Shown in pieces: positions 7,969 through 16,177 of a stretch of 34,499 nucleotides of DNA. The position numbers and the translations under genes were made by a program. Below the pieces are notes generated by a model that saw nothing but the letters and a program-made list of their open reading frames with translations, was not told the origin of the DNA and did no database searches. Origin of the DNA: an uncultured Pelagibacteraceae bacterium (GTDB lineage: Bacteria > Pseudomonadota > Alphaproteobacteria > Pelagibacterales > Pelagibacteraceae); NCBI GenBank assembly GCA_902609705.1, contig CACLSX010000012.1:1-34499 (forward strand), in the 5' to 3' direction. The first letter of the stretch is position 1; every line of letters starts with the position of its first letter.

Positions 7969-9177
7969 ATGTTTAAAAATTTAAGTTTAAAAGTAATTGT
8001 ATTTGGATTTATATTTACATTTTTTTCAAGCTTTGGACAGAGTTTTTTTCTTGGAATATTCAATACAAGTATTAGAGAGACACTCTCGATAACTCATGGA
8101 CAATTTGGCTCAATATATGCATCAGCAACATTATGCAGTAGTTTACTACTTATTTGGGTTGGAAAGAAAATTGATGATATAAATATTTTCCGATTTGCAA
8201 TCTATGTAACATTACTTTTATCATTTTCTTGTTTTTTCTTTTCAAAAATTTCATCTATAGTTTTTTTATTCATCGCAATTTTCTTAATGAGGTTTTCAGG
8301 ACAAGGAATGATGTCTCATACTGCAACAACAACAGTTTCAAGATATTTTACAAAATCTAGGGGTAGGGCATTAAGTATTTGCTGGTTTGGTTTATCTAGT
8401 GCTGAATTTATTTTACCTGTTTTAATGGTATTTTTGTTGTCATTAACAACTTGGCAAAATATTTGGACAGTAATTGCTTTATTAATTTTAATATTTTTAC
8501 CGATTGCATCATTCTTTTTAGTTCGAACTGTTAAACTTGATACTAGAGAAAGCACTGAAGGTGAAGAATTTAAAGAGGAAAATATTAAGCAATGGAAAAG
8601 AATTGAAGTAATAAAAGATTATAAATTTTATATAGTAAGCATGAATATGCTTGCAATGCCCTGGATTGCTACCGGTGTATTTGTTTACCAATCATTTATT
8701 ACTGAGTCAAAAAACTGGGGACCATTTGTAATTGCTCAGTCTTTTATGTCCTATTCGGTATTTTCAGTAATTACACTTTTAATATCCGGTTTTTTAATTG
8801 ATAAATTCACAAGTCGAAAACTTTTAATTTTTATGAATATTCCTTTATTTCTATCGACTTTTGTAATTATTTATTTTGATGCACAATTTACTGCATTTAT
8901 ATTTTTAGGTTTAATTGGAATATCAAATGGCTTGGCAAACGTTTTGGGTTCTTCTACTTGGGCTGAAGTTTATGGTGTAAAGCATATTGGATCTATTAAG
9001 GCTTTGACCACTGCTCTTATGGTTTTTTCAACAGCTTTTGGAACAGCTCTTTATGGAATTTTAATTGATATTGGATTTTCAATTGAGAAAATTGCTATAA
9101 TATCTGCGCTTTATATACTTATTTCTTTTATTCTTCTTTTTTTAGTTAGAAAAAAATTAAATCCAATTTTAGTATAA
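7969..9177 (+). CDS. Major facilitator superfamily transporter
   Basis: This 402-residue protein has about 12 hydrophobic segments arranged 6+6, with a polar central loop near residues 190-210 rich in Glu and Lys. After segment 2 there is GKKIDDINIF, a variant of the MFS motif A, and SGFLIDKFTSRK marks the matching position in the second half. The substrate is unknown; it could be a small carboxylate or drug-like compound. It is transcribed away from the dehydrogenase gene, with 8 bases between the two start codons. That arrangement suggests a functional or regulatory link to the dehydrogenase. Confidence 0.88.
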   Translation: MFKNLSLKVIVFGFIFTFFSSFGQSFFLGIFNTSIRETLSITHGQFGSIYASATLCSSLLLIWVGKKIDDINIFRFAIYVTLLLSFSCFFFSKISSIVFLFIAIFLMRFSGQGMMSHTATTTVSRYFTKSRGRALSICWFGLSSAEFILPVLMVFLLSLTTWQNIWTVIALLILIFLPIASFFLVRTVKLDTRESTEGEEFKEENIKQWKRIEVIKDYKFYIVSMNMLAMPWIATGVFVYQSFITESKNWGPFVIAQSFMSYSVFSVITLLISGFLIDKFTSRKLLIFMNIPLFLSTFVIIYFDAQFTAFIFLGLIGISNGLANVLGSSTWAEVYGVKHIGSIKALTTALMVFSTAFGTALYGILIDIGFSIEKIAIISALYILISFILLFLVRKKLNPILV

Positions 9178-9203
9178 AACACTTGATTTTGTTGATCTTG
9201 GAG

Positions 9204-9209
9204 TATATT
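9204..9209 (+). promoter_or_regulatory. Possible -10 element of rpoZ
   Basis: TATATT lies 9 bases before the rpoZ ATG, with a TTGATT-like -35 at 9183-9188 (15-base spacer). If used, transcription would start almost at the start codon. There is no Shine-Dalgarno sequence at a usable distance (a GGAG at 9200-9203 is 15 bases away). This is weak evidence in so AT-rich a genome. Confidence 0.3.
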
Positions 9210-9218
9210 TAATCGCCC

Positions 9219-9746
9219 ATGGCAAGAGTAACCGTTGAAGACTGCATAGATAAAGTAGATAGCCCTTATGAATTAGTTTTGGTTGCTAAAGAAAGAGCTA
9301 CTCAACTTAATTCAGGAATTGAACCTACATTAGATAGAGATAACGACAAGCATACAGTTATTGCATTAAGAGAAATAGCTGAAGAAACAATTAAAGTTCC
9401 AGATTTAACTGAGGCTGCAGTTTACAAACTAAGAAAACATGTAGAACAAATTGATGATACTGCTGAAGAAGATGAGGATATTGGTGATGATTTTGAGAAT
9501 TTGTACAAAGGTGAGATCTCAAAAAGTGGTGTACCAATTCTTCCGTCTAAAAGAGCTAGAAAAATTCCTGAAAAAATTCAGGTTTCAAAAGAAGATCTTG
9601 CTGAATTATCACCATCAGCTCAACCTGATGTTAATGTAGAAGCCCCAAGTGAGGCTGAAGAAAATGATGACGTTTCACTAGATCAAGTCTCAGAAGCAGA
9701 AGAGCAAGTTTCAGATAACGTAAGCGACGAAGAAAATAATTCTTAA
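9219..9746 (+). CDS. rpoZ: DNA-directed RNA polymerase omega subunit with long acidic tail
   Basis: The first 60 residues are a clear omega subunit: [30 protein letters not shown], written here in two parts as [13 protein letters not shown] and [16 protein letters not shown], followed by [16 protein letters not shown]. Omega stabilises the beta-prime subunit in RNA polymerase. At 175 residues it is longer than the roughly 90-130 residues usual in proteobacteria. The extra C-terminal 80-90 residues are highly acidic and low in complexity (Glu, Asp, Ser) and probably disordered. The usual neighbour spoT/relA is absent. Its stop is immediately followed by the end of the convergent CoA-transferase gene. 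Confidence 0.93.
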   Translation: MARVTVEDCIDKVDSPYELVLVAKERATQLNSGIEPTLDRDNDKHTVIALREIAEETIKVPDLTEAAVYKLRKHVEQIDDTAEEDEDIGDDFENLYKGEISKSGVPILPSKRARKIPEKIQVSKEDLAELSPSAQPDVNVEAPSEAEENDDVSLDQVSEAEEQVSDNVSDEENNS

Positions 9747-10889
9747 TTAAGAAAATTCTTTTAATATTTGTTCCCTGTGTTCATCAAGATCAGGAATGTC
9801 CCCTCTGGTACTTTTATCTTCGTATGAAGACATTTTTATAGGATTGCCTGCTAATCTAAAATCACCGACTACTTTATGATAGGCTTTAACAATCATGTTT
9901 CTTGCTTCGACTTGAGGATTTTCTACAGCTTCTTTAATATTGAATATTGGTCCGCAAGGTATCTTTAATTTTTCCATCTCACTTACCCATTCAGAAGTAT
10001 TTTTTGAAGAAAGTTTACTTTCAAATATTGATTTTAGTTCATTCATATTTTCACATCTAAGAGAATTAGTATTAAATCTTTTATCACTCACCATCTCAGG
10101 TATTCCTAATACTTCACAAAGTTTTTCGTATAATTTATCATTACCTGCAGCAATAATTATATAACTATCTTTAGTTTTAAATGCCTCAAACGGAGCAATT
10201 GACGGATGTCTAGACCCCATCGGTTTGGGAATTTCATTCTTAGATAAATATCTTGCAATTGCATTTTCTAAAATTGCAATTTGGCAGTCTAGCATAGAAA
10301 CATCAATAAACATTCCTTTGCCTGTTTTTTGTCTATCATACAAAGCTGCATTAATTCCAATCGCAGTAAAAAGACCTGCTGTGATGTCACCAATTGAAGT
10401 TCCAACTCTTGTTGGTTCACTATTTGGATGACCTGTAACACTCATCAGTCCACCCATTCCTTGAACCACCATGTCATAAGCGGGTAATTCTTTTAAAGGT
10501 CCGGTTTGACCAAAACCAGATGCAGATGCATATATTAATTTTGGATATTTTTTGCTTACATCTTTCCAACCATATCCCCATTTTTCTAAAGTACCTGGTT
10601 TAAAATTTTCTACTAAAATATCTGCTTTTGCTAAAATTTTATCAAAGATTTTTTTGTCATCTTCATTTTTTAAATTAAGTGCAATACTTTCTTTTCCTCT
10701 ATTAAGTGACATAAAATATGCCGAATAGTCTTTTACAAAAGGTCCAAATTTTCTTGAATCATCACCAATTTCTGGTGCTTCTACTTTAATTACACGTGCA
10801 CCGAGATCAGATAAAATCATTGTACAATATGGACCCACCAAAACCCTAGTAAGATCAACAACTAATAAATTTTTTAAAGGACCATCCAT
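9747..10889 (-). CDS. Class III (CaiB/BaiF family) CoA-transferase
   Basis: This 380-residue enzyme has the interlocked-dimer class III CoA-transferase sequence. It opens LVVDLTRVLVGPYCTMILSD, has VIKVEAPEIGD and VENFKPGT, and the catalytic aspartate D168 in GDITAG aligns with Asp169 of formyl-CoA transferase. Such enzymes move CoA between carboxylic acids by an aspartyl-anhydride mechanism. It is transcribed divergently from a TRAP transporter plus malonyl-CoA decarboxylase operon, with overlapping predicted promoters. I therefore infer that it may activate malonate using another acyl-CoA as donor. The substrate is not provable from sequence; oxalate, succinate or mesaconate are alternatives. 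Confidence 0.9.
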   Translation of the reverse strand: MDGPLKNLLVVDLTRVLVGPYCTMILSDLGARVIKVEAPEIGDDSRKFGPFVKDYSAYFMSLNRGKESIALNLKNEDDKKIFDKILAKADILVENFKPGTLEKWGYGWKDVSKKYPKLIYASASGFGQTGPLKELPAYDMVVQGMGGLMSVTGHPNSEPTRVGTSIGDITAGLFTAIGINAALYDRQKTGKGMFIDVSMLDCQIAILENAIARYLSKNEIPKPMGSRHPSIAPFEAFKTKDSYIIIAAGNDKLYEKLCEVLGIPEMVSDKRFNTNSLRCENMNELKSIFESKLSSKNTSEWVSEMEKLKIPCGPIFNIKEAVENPQVEARNMIVKAYHKVVGDFRLAGNPIKMSSYEDKSTRGDIPDLDEHREQILKEFS

Positions 10890-10909
10890 AATAATAAGTA
10901 TGACATTTC

Positions 10910-10938
10910 CTTATATTGACTCTTTCACTCAAGTTCAA
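10910..10938 (-). promoter_or_regulatory. Predicted promoter of the CoA-transferase gene
   Basis: On the minus strand a TTGAAC -35 (10933-10938) and a TATAAG -10 (10910-10915) are separated by exactly 17 bases. A start near 10903 would leave a leader of about 14 bases before the ATG at 10889. The -10 abuts the -35 of the opposing dctP promoter. Confidence 0.55.
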
Positions 10939-10944
10939 TTTAAT
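10916..10944 (+). promoter_or_regulatory. Predicted promoter of the dctP operon
   Basis: A TTGACT -35 (10916-10921) and a TTTAAT -10 (10939-10944) are spaced 17 bases apart, each matching five of six consensus bases. Transcription would start near 10951. The element occupies nearly the same bases as the minus-strand promoter. Confidence 0.6.
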
Positions 10945-10961
10945 AACTTCAATATAAATAA

Positions 10962-10967
10962 AAGGGG
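10962..10967 (+). promoter_or_regulatory. Shine-Dalgarno sequence of dctP
   Basis: AAGGGG sits 6 bases before the ATG at 10974. It is among the clearest ribosome binding sites in the window and fits the high expression expected of a periplasmic binding protein. Confidence 0.75.
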
Positions 10968-10973
10968 AAAACT

Positions 10974-11984
10974 ATGTTAAGAAAAATAACATTATATTTG
11001 TCTTCAATAATTATAGCTTTTTCAATAGTAGGATCTGCATATGCAGTTACATTAAAAGCAAGTCACCAATGGCCAGGAACACCAAGAGCTGATGGCTCTT
11101 TTGACCCACGTCATGAAATGGTACAAATTATTGCTGATGAAGTAAAAAAAGCAAACGTTGATTTAGAAATTAGAATTTATCCAGCTAAGTCACTTTATAA
11201 GCCAAAAGAACAGTGGAAGCCTATGACTACAGGTCAATTAGATATTTCTGCTTTCCCATTAGCTTATGCATCAAAATTCCATCCAGAGTTTGATGCTACA
11301 TTGATGCCAGGAACTGTAAAAAATCATGAGCATGCATTGAGATTTAATAAAGGTCCAATGATGACTGAGATTAAAAAAATAATCAGTGATGCTGGTGTTG
11401 TAGTACTATCTGATGCATGGTTAGGTGGTGGTTTCGCATCAAAAACTAAATGTATCAAGAATCCAAGTGATGCTAAAGGACAAGTGATGAGAGCTGCAGG
11501 AAAAGCTTTCAACCAAATGTTAGAAGCTGCTGGTGCAGGTATTCAAAGTATGCCGTCATCTGAAATTTATACTGGATTACAAACTGGTGTATTAACAGGT
11601 GCAAATACTAGTTCAGGAAGCTTTGTAAGTTACAAAATTTACGAACAAGTAAAATGTGCAACTCCTCCAGGAAAATTTGGTTTATGGTTTATGTATGAGC
11701 CAATTTTAATGTCTAAGAAAAGCTACAATGCATTAAATTCAAGCCAGCAAGTGGCTTTAATGAAAGCAGGAAAAGTTGCTGAGAAATATATGACAGCTCA
11801 AGTAGAAAACTTAGATAAAAAGTTTGAGGAAGCATACAAAGCTGCAGGTGTTAAATTAGTGTATATGGATGCTGATGATCATGCTGCATGGGTTGATATT
11901 GCAATAAAATCATCTCACAAAGCTTTTGCTGAAAAAGTTCCAGGTGGCGATAAGCTAATGGAAATGGCTTTAGCAGTTAAATAA
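10974..11984 (+). CDS. dctP: TRAP transporter substrate-binding protein, DctP family
   Basis: This 336-residue periplasmic receptor starts with a signal peptide (hydrophobic core about residues 7-22, cleavage likely after SAYA at residue 24). The mature protein begins VTLKASHQWPG, the usual first strand of DctP proteins. The central region has the typical QVMRAAGKAFNQMLEAAGA (carboxylate-binding arginine candidate R178) and MPSSEIYTGLQTGVLTGANT stretches. It binds an organic acid and delivers it to DctQM. The linked malonyl-CoA decarboxylase and CoA-transferase suggest malonate as ligand; this is inference. It is followed by a strong terminator hairpin before dctQ. Confidence 0.93.
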   Translation: MLRKITLYLSSIIIAFSIVGSAYAVTLKASHQWPGTPRADGSFDPRHEMVQIIADEVKKANVDLEIRIYPAKSLYKPKEQWKPMTTGQLDISAFPLAYASKFHPEFDATLMPGTVKNHEHALRFNKGPMMTEIKKIISDAGVVVLSDAWLGGGFASKTKCIKNPSDAKGQVMRAAGKAFNQMLEAAGAGIQSMPSSEIYTGLQTGVLTGANTSSGSFVSYKIYEQVKCATPPGKFGLWFMYEPILMSKKSYNALNSSQQVALMKAGKVAEKYMTAQVENLDKKFEEAYKAAGVKLVYMDADDHAAWVDIAIKSSHKAFAEKVPGGDKLMEMALAVK

Positions 11985-11998
11985 AATAATATATAAAG

Positions 11999-12034
11999 AA
12001 CCCCTATTTATTCTCTATAAGTAGGGGTTTTTTT
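11999..12034 (+). terminator. Intrinsic terminator between dctP and dctQ, abutting the dctQ start
   Basis: AACCCCTATTTA (11999-12010) pairs with TATAAGTAGGGGTT-type sequence ending at 12029: a stem of about 12 base pairs with one G-U pair and a 7-base loop, followed by seven T residues to 12034. The next base is the A of the dctQ ATG. The 3' arm contains AGGGG (12023-12027), 7 bases from that ATG, so the same hairpin can both end transcription and hide the ribosome binding site. Confidence 0.9.
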
Positions 12035-12529
12035 ATGAAAGAAAAATACTTAAAATTCTGTGATTATGTTGCAAGAGCTTGTGGAGCTTTTGCTGTATTA
12101 GCTTTACTCTTATCAATTCTTGTAATTGTTGAATTAGTTTTTGAAAGATACTTTTTTCAAAGAGCGATAACTTGGCAAACTGAATTAGTTACAATGCTTC
12201 TTGTTGCTTCAACATTTATAGGAAGTGCATATGTTTTAAGTGAAAAAGCTCACGTCAGCATGGAGTGGATTTATGATTTTCTATCAAAAAAAAATATTTT
12301 AAGACTTAAAATTTTTACTTCCTTAGTCAGTTTATTATTCTTTTTAATTTTATTTTATTTTGGTTTTTTAATGGTTGAGGAAGCGTTTACTAAAAATTAC
12401 TCAACAGGAACAGTTTGGGACCCTCCTTTATGGGTACCATATTCTTCAATGATGATAGGTGCTGCATTAATGATTTTACAATATATAGCAGAGATTATTA
12501 AGCTTACAGACGAAAAGGATTCTAACTAA
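12035..12529 (+). CDS. dctQ: TRAP transporter small permease subunit, DctQ family
   Basis: This 164-residue membrane protein has four hydrophobic segments (about residues 16-36, 50-68, 88-110 and 130-150), the standard DctQ topology. It contains the typical WQTELVTMLLVASTFIGSAYV and KAHVSMEW stretches between segments 2 and 3. DctQ partners DctM to form the membrane part of the sodium-driven TRAP transporter. The ATG follows directly on the U-tract of a terminator, and AGGGG in the hairpin is the only Shine-Dalgarno-like sequence. Its stop overlaps the dctM start by one base (TAATG). Confidence 0.9.
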   Translation: MKEKYLKFCDYVARACGAFAVLALLLSILVIVELVFERYFFQRAITWQTELVTMLLVASTFIGSAYVLSEKAHVSMEWIYDFLSKKNILRLKIFTSLVSLLFFLILFYFGFLMVEEAFTKNYSTGTVWDPPLWVPYSSMMIGAALMILQYIAEIIKLTDEKDSN

Positions 12530-13860
12530 TGGATCCATTAATTATTGCAATAATCGTTGCTGTTTTTACTTTGATAGTATTATTTTCCGGAATACCAATT
12601 GCTTTTGGTTTAAGCTTTGTATCAATAGCTCTTTTAGTTGCATTCGAAGGTTTTCAAATGTTAGATGTTTTTGCCGAAACTTTCTATGCAGGTTTAAATT
12701 CATTTGTTCTGCTTTCAATACCAATGTTTATATTAATGGGGATGGCAGTTGCTAATTCCCCAGCAGGAAAAGATTTATATACAGGATTGGACAGATGGTT
12801 ATGGAGGGTACCTGGAGGTTTGGTTATTTCTAATATAGGAGCTTGTTCAATCTTTGCTGCGCTAAGTGGATCAAGTCCAGCAACATGTGCTGCAATTGGC
12901 ACTATGGGAATTCCTGAAATGAGAAAAAGAGGATACTCAGATCAAATTGCAACAGGAACCATAGCAGCTGGCGGAACTTTAGGAGTATTAATTCCTCCAA
13001 GCATTGTTTTAATTGTTTATGGAATTGCAACCGGAACATCAATTGGAAGATTATTTTTAAGCGGATTGATACCTGGATTTATGCTTGCAGGTATGTTCGC
13101 TATCTGGGCACTTATACACAGTTACTTTATAGATAAAGACTCAGCTAAAGCTCTAAAGAATAGAACACCTCCAACTTTTAAAGAAAAAATTGAGGTTTTA
13201 CCAAGGATACTTCCTTTCCTAGCAATCATTGCTGGCGTTTTATATGTTTTATATGGCGGTGTTGCTACTCCATCAGAGGCTTCAGGGGTTGGAGCCTTTT
13301 TAGTTTTTGTTTTGATTGCTGTTGTTTACAAAATTTATCAACCAAAAAAAATATGGAATATTGTTAAAGTTTCAATGAAAGAAAGTGTGATGATAATGTT
13401 TATCATCGCAGCTTCTTATCTTTTTGCATTTACATTATCACAACTTTACGTAACTCAATCATTAGCTCAAAGCATGGTTGAGATGAGCTCTAATAAATGG
13501 GTAGTATTTATTTTAATAAATATATTTCTGTTGATTGCAGGTTTCTTTTTACCTCCAGTTGCCGTGATTGTTATGACCTCAGCAATATTATTGCCAGTTA
13601 TAACTCAACTGGGATTTGATCCGTATTGGTTTGCAATTGTATTTACAATTAACATGGAAATTGGTCTCATTACTCCACCCGTTGGATTAAACCTTTATAT
13701 AATTAAGGGTATTACACCAGATGTAAGTTTGTCAGAAATTTTAAAGGGATCTATACCATTTATGATAATTATGGCTTTAGCTATACTTATTTTGTGTATT
13801 TTTCCTGAGATTGTGACTTGGTTACCTGACAAAATAATGGGTAAAAGTTTAGGTTTTTAA
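12529..13860 (+). CDS. dctM: TRAP transporter large permease subunit, DctM family
   Basis: This 443-residue polytopic protein has the family's usual length and about 12 membrane segments. Characteristic stretches are FSGIPIAFGL near the start, SIPMFILMGMAV, ALSGSSPATCAAIGTMGIPEM, GGTLGVLIPPSIVLIVYG and, in the second half, GFFLPPVAVIVMTSAILLP and GLITPPVGLNLY. The repeated P-P motifs mark the two re-entrant hairpins that form the transport site. It carries the substrate that DctP delivers, driven by a sodium gradient. It begins in the last base of dctQ and is followed 15 bases later by malonyl-CoA decarboxylase. Confidence 0.95.
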   Translation: MDPLIIAIIVAVFTLIVLFSGIPIAFGLSFVSIALLVAFEGFQMLDVFAETFYAGLNSFVLLSIPMFILMGMAVANSPAGKDLYTGLDRWLWRVPGGLVISNIGACSIFAALSGSSPATCAAIGTMGIPEMRKRGYSDQIATGTIAAGGTLGVLIPPSIVLIVYGIATGTSIGRLFLSGLIPGFMLAGMFAIWALIHSYFIDKDSAKALKNRTPPTFKEKIEVLPRILPFLAIIAGVLYVLYGGVATPSEASGVGAFLVFVLIAVVYKIYQPKKIWNIVKVSMKESVMIMFIIAASYLFAFTLSQLYVTQSLAQSMVEMSSNKWVVFILINIFLLIAGFFLPPVAVIVMTSAILLPVITQLGFDPYWFAIVFTINMEIGLITPPVGLNLYIIKGITPDVSLSEILKGSIPFMIIMALAILILCIFPEIVTWLPDKIMGKSLGF

Positions 13861-13875
13861 TATATAAAAAACACC

Positions 13876-15183
13876 ATGTTAAATATAAAAAGAATATTCG
13901 AGACAATTGCTGATGCTGGTCAAAAAATTTTAGAGAAAAAATCATTAAAAAAATTCTCTAAAAAAAGAGATTTGATTGAGCTATGTGATGATCTGTTGTC
14001 ATCTAAAGGAGCAGCATTTGGAATTACATTAGCAAGAGATATTCTTTTTAGATATCATAACTTATCTCATGAAGATAAATTAAAATTCTTACTACAAGTA
14101 AATGAAAAATATAAACCTGATACAGCAAATATTGACAATGCTATAAAAGACTATACCGAAAATAAAAATAGCAGATCAATTTTAAATTTATCAAGAATTA
14201 CATCAGGAATTAGAAAAGAATTATTTGTAAGATTAAACATGGCACCAAATGGAACTGCAGAAATTGTTTCTTTGAGAGAAGATTTACAATTGTTTTTAAT
14301 AAAAAATCCTGAATTAAAAGAATTAGATTATGATTTGATTGATATATTTAAAAATTGGTTCAACCCTGGATTTTTAAAATTAAAAAAAATAACTTGGGAC
14401 ACAAAAGCTGCAATATTAGAAAAATTATTAAAATATGAAAAAGTTCATTCAATGAAAGATATGAATGAATTGAAAATTAGATTAGGAGAAAACAGAAGAT
14501 TTTTTGCTTATTTTCATCCAGCATTAGAAGATGAGCCAATAATTTTTGTTGAGATTGCATTAACTAAAGGGCTAGCTAAATCGATACAAGAATTGACAAG
14601 ACCTAATGATGGAAAAAAAGAAGATTATGATACAGCTACTTTTTATTCAATTAGTAACTGTCAAGAGGGACTATCAAGAGTTACACTTGGGAACTTCTTG
14701 ATAAAAAGAGTAGTATACGAGTTACAAGAAGAGTTACCAAAGGTTAAAAATTTTGGAACTTTGTCACCAATGCAAGGTTTTGCTGATTGGATTAAATCAT
14801 CGGAAAATGAGAAAATTAGTGAGATAGTTCATAAAGATAATTTTGTAAAAGTTGAGTTTTTAAAATCATTAGATCTTAAACTTGGAGATAGAAAATTTAT
14901 TGATAATAAAGATTTACTTACAAAACTTGCTTTAAATTACCTGGCTGTACAAAAAAATGATCTAGGTTATCCCATTAATGATGTTTGTAGGTTTCACTTA
15001 AAAAATGGAGCTGAAATTGATGATATCGTAATTAATGCCAATGTTTCTGATGTGGGTTTTAAAAGATCATTTGGAATAATGGTTAATTACAAGTATGAAC
15101 TTGGAAAAATTGAGCAAAATCATCAAGAGTATGTAAACGAAAAGAAAATCAATATATCAAGTAAACTCAAAAAATATGTCTAG
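13876..15183 (+). CDS. mcd: Malonyl-CoA decarboxylase
   Basis: This 435-residue enzyme converts malonyl-CoA to acetyl-CoA and CO2. The N-terminal helical domain (to about residue 125) is followed by the GNAT-like catalytic domain: AYFHPALEDEPIIFVEIAL (about 211-229), the ATFYSISNCQEGLSRVTLG region carrying the catalytic serine candidates (S258/S260), FGTLSPMQGFADW, and FHLKNGA with the catalytic histidine H374. The length agrees with bacterial MCD. It lies 15 bases after dctM, so it is probably cotranscribed with the transporter. This is the strongest hint that the transported acid is malonate. It overlaps dusA by 8 bases. Confidence 0.93.
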   Translation: MLNIKRIFETIADAGQKILEKKSLKKFSKKRDLIELCDDLLSSKGAAFGITLARDILFRYHNLSHEDKLKFLLQVNEKYKPDTANIDNAIKDYTENKNSRSILNLSRITSGIRKELFVRLNMAPNGTAEIVSLREDLQLFLIKNPELKELDYDLIDIFKNWFNPGFLKLKKITWDTKAAILEKLLKYEKVHSMKDMNELKIRLGENRRFFAYFHPALEDEPIIFVEIALTKGLAKSIQELTRPNDGKKEDYDTATFYSISNCQEGLSRVTLGNFLIKRVVYELQEELPKVKNFGTLSPMQGFADWIKSSENEKISEIVHKDNFVKVEFLKSLDLKLGDRKFIDNKDLLTKLALNYLAVQKNDLGYPINDVCRFHLKNGAEIDDIVINANVSDVGFKRSFGIMVNYKYELGKIEQNHQEYVNEKKINISSKLKKYV

Positions 15184-16177
15184 ATTAAATAGAACTGTTT
15201 CTGTAGCTCCTATGATGGATTGCACAGACAAACATGAAAGATTTTTCTTAAGACTAATTAGTAAAAACGTTCTTCTATATACTGAAATGATTGTCTCAGA
15301 AGCTATTGATAGAGGAGATAAAAAGAAACTATTAGAATTTGATATGAGGGAAAAACCTGTTGCTCTGCAGCTAGGAGGTTCTTCTCCAAAATTATTAGGA
15401 AATGCAGCATATTTAGGTGAAGAATTTGGTTATGATGAAATAAATTTGAATTTAGGCTGTCCAAGTAAAAAAGTTCAGAAAAATAGATTTGGAGCTTGTT
15501 TAATTCAAGAACCTGATCTTGTAGCTAATTGCTTAAGTTCCATGATATCAAAAACGTCACTTCCTGTGACAGTCAAAACTAGAATTGGATATGACAATGT
15601 TGATCAATATGAAAATTTATATAATTTTATAAATATTTTGAAAGATACAGGCGTTAAAACTTTTATAATCCACGCCAGAAAGGCAATGCTAGGAAAATTT
15701 ACACCTAAACAAAATTTAAATATCCCACCATTGAAATATGAATATGTAAATAAATTAAAGAAAGATTTTCAAAATTTAGAAATAATAATAAATGGTGGTA
15801 TAACTTCTACTGATCAAATTAAAGAACATTTAGATAATGTAGATGGTGTTATGATTGGAAGATCTATTTATCATTCTCCTTACATGTTAGCAGATATTGA
15901 AAATAAAATTTTTAACAATAGTGAAGTTTTGACAAGACAAGAAGTTGTTGAGAAACTAATTGAGTATGTAAAAGAAGAAATTAAAAAAGGTACAAGATTA
16001 AATCAAATTATGAGACATACCCTTGGTTTATTTCATGGTCAAACTGGTTCAAGTTTTTGGAAAAGATATTTAAGTGAAAATATGTGTGTAAGAGATGCCG
16101 ATGTTAAGAAAATTGATCACATAATGGATAAAGTAAAGTTTAATCCACAAAGTATATCGGCAGGGCAAATTGAATAA
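15176..16177 (+). CDS. dusA: tRNA-dihydrouridine synthase A
   Basis: This 333-residue FMN-dependent enzyme reduces uridines in the tRNA D-loop, positions 20/20a for the DusA type. The barrel starts VAPMMDCTDKHERFFLRL, the DusA-type first strand. The catalytic cysteine is C95 in LNLGCPSKKVQ, close to C98 of the E. coli enzyme. FMN and phosphate contacts are seen in TVKTRIGYD, IHARKA, IINGGI and VMIGRSIYH. Its ATG overlaps the end of the malonyl-CoA decarboxylase gene by 8 bases and its stop overlaps the next gene by 8 bases. This housekeeping gene may ride on the transporter operon's message. Confidence 0.95.
   Translation: MSRLNRTVSVAPMMDCTDKHERFFLRLISKNVLLYTEMIVSEAIDRGDKKKLLEFDMREKPVALQLGGSSPKLLGNAAYLGEEFGYDEINLNLGCPSKKVQKNRFGACLIQEPDLVANCLSSMISKTSLPVTVKTRIGYDNVDQYENLYNFINILKDTGVKTFIIHARKAMLGKFTPKQNLNIPPLKYEYVNKLKKDFQNLEIIINGGITSTDQIKEHLDNVDGVMIGRSIYHSPYMLADIENKIFNNSEVLTRQEVVEKLIEYVKEEIKKGTRLNQIMRHTLGLFHGQTGSSFWKRYLSENMCVRDADVKKIDHIMDKVKFNPQSISAGQIE
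16162..16165 (+). promoter_or_regulatory. Shine-Dalgarno sequence supporting a TTG start
   Basis: AGGG (16162-16165) lies 4 bases before the TTG at 16170. No in-frame ATG occurs before codon 17, which is inside the first membrane segment, so the TTG start is preferred. Confidence 0.5.
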
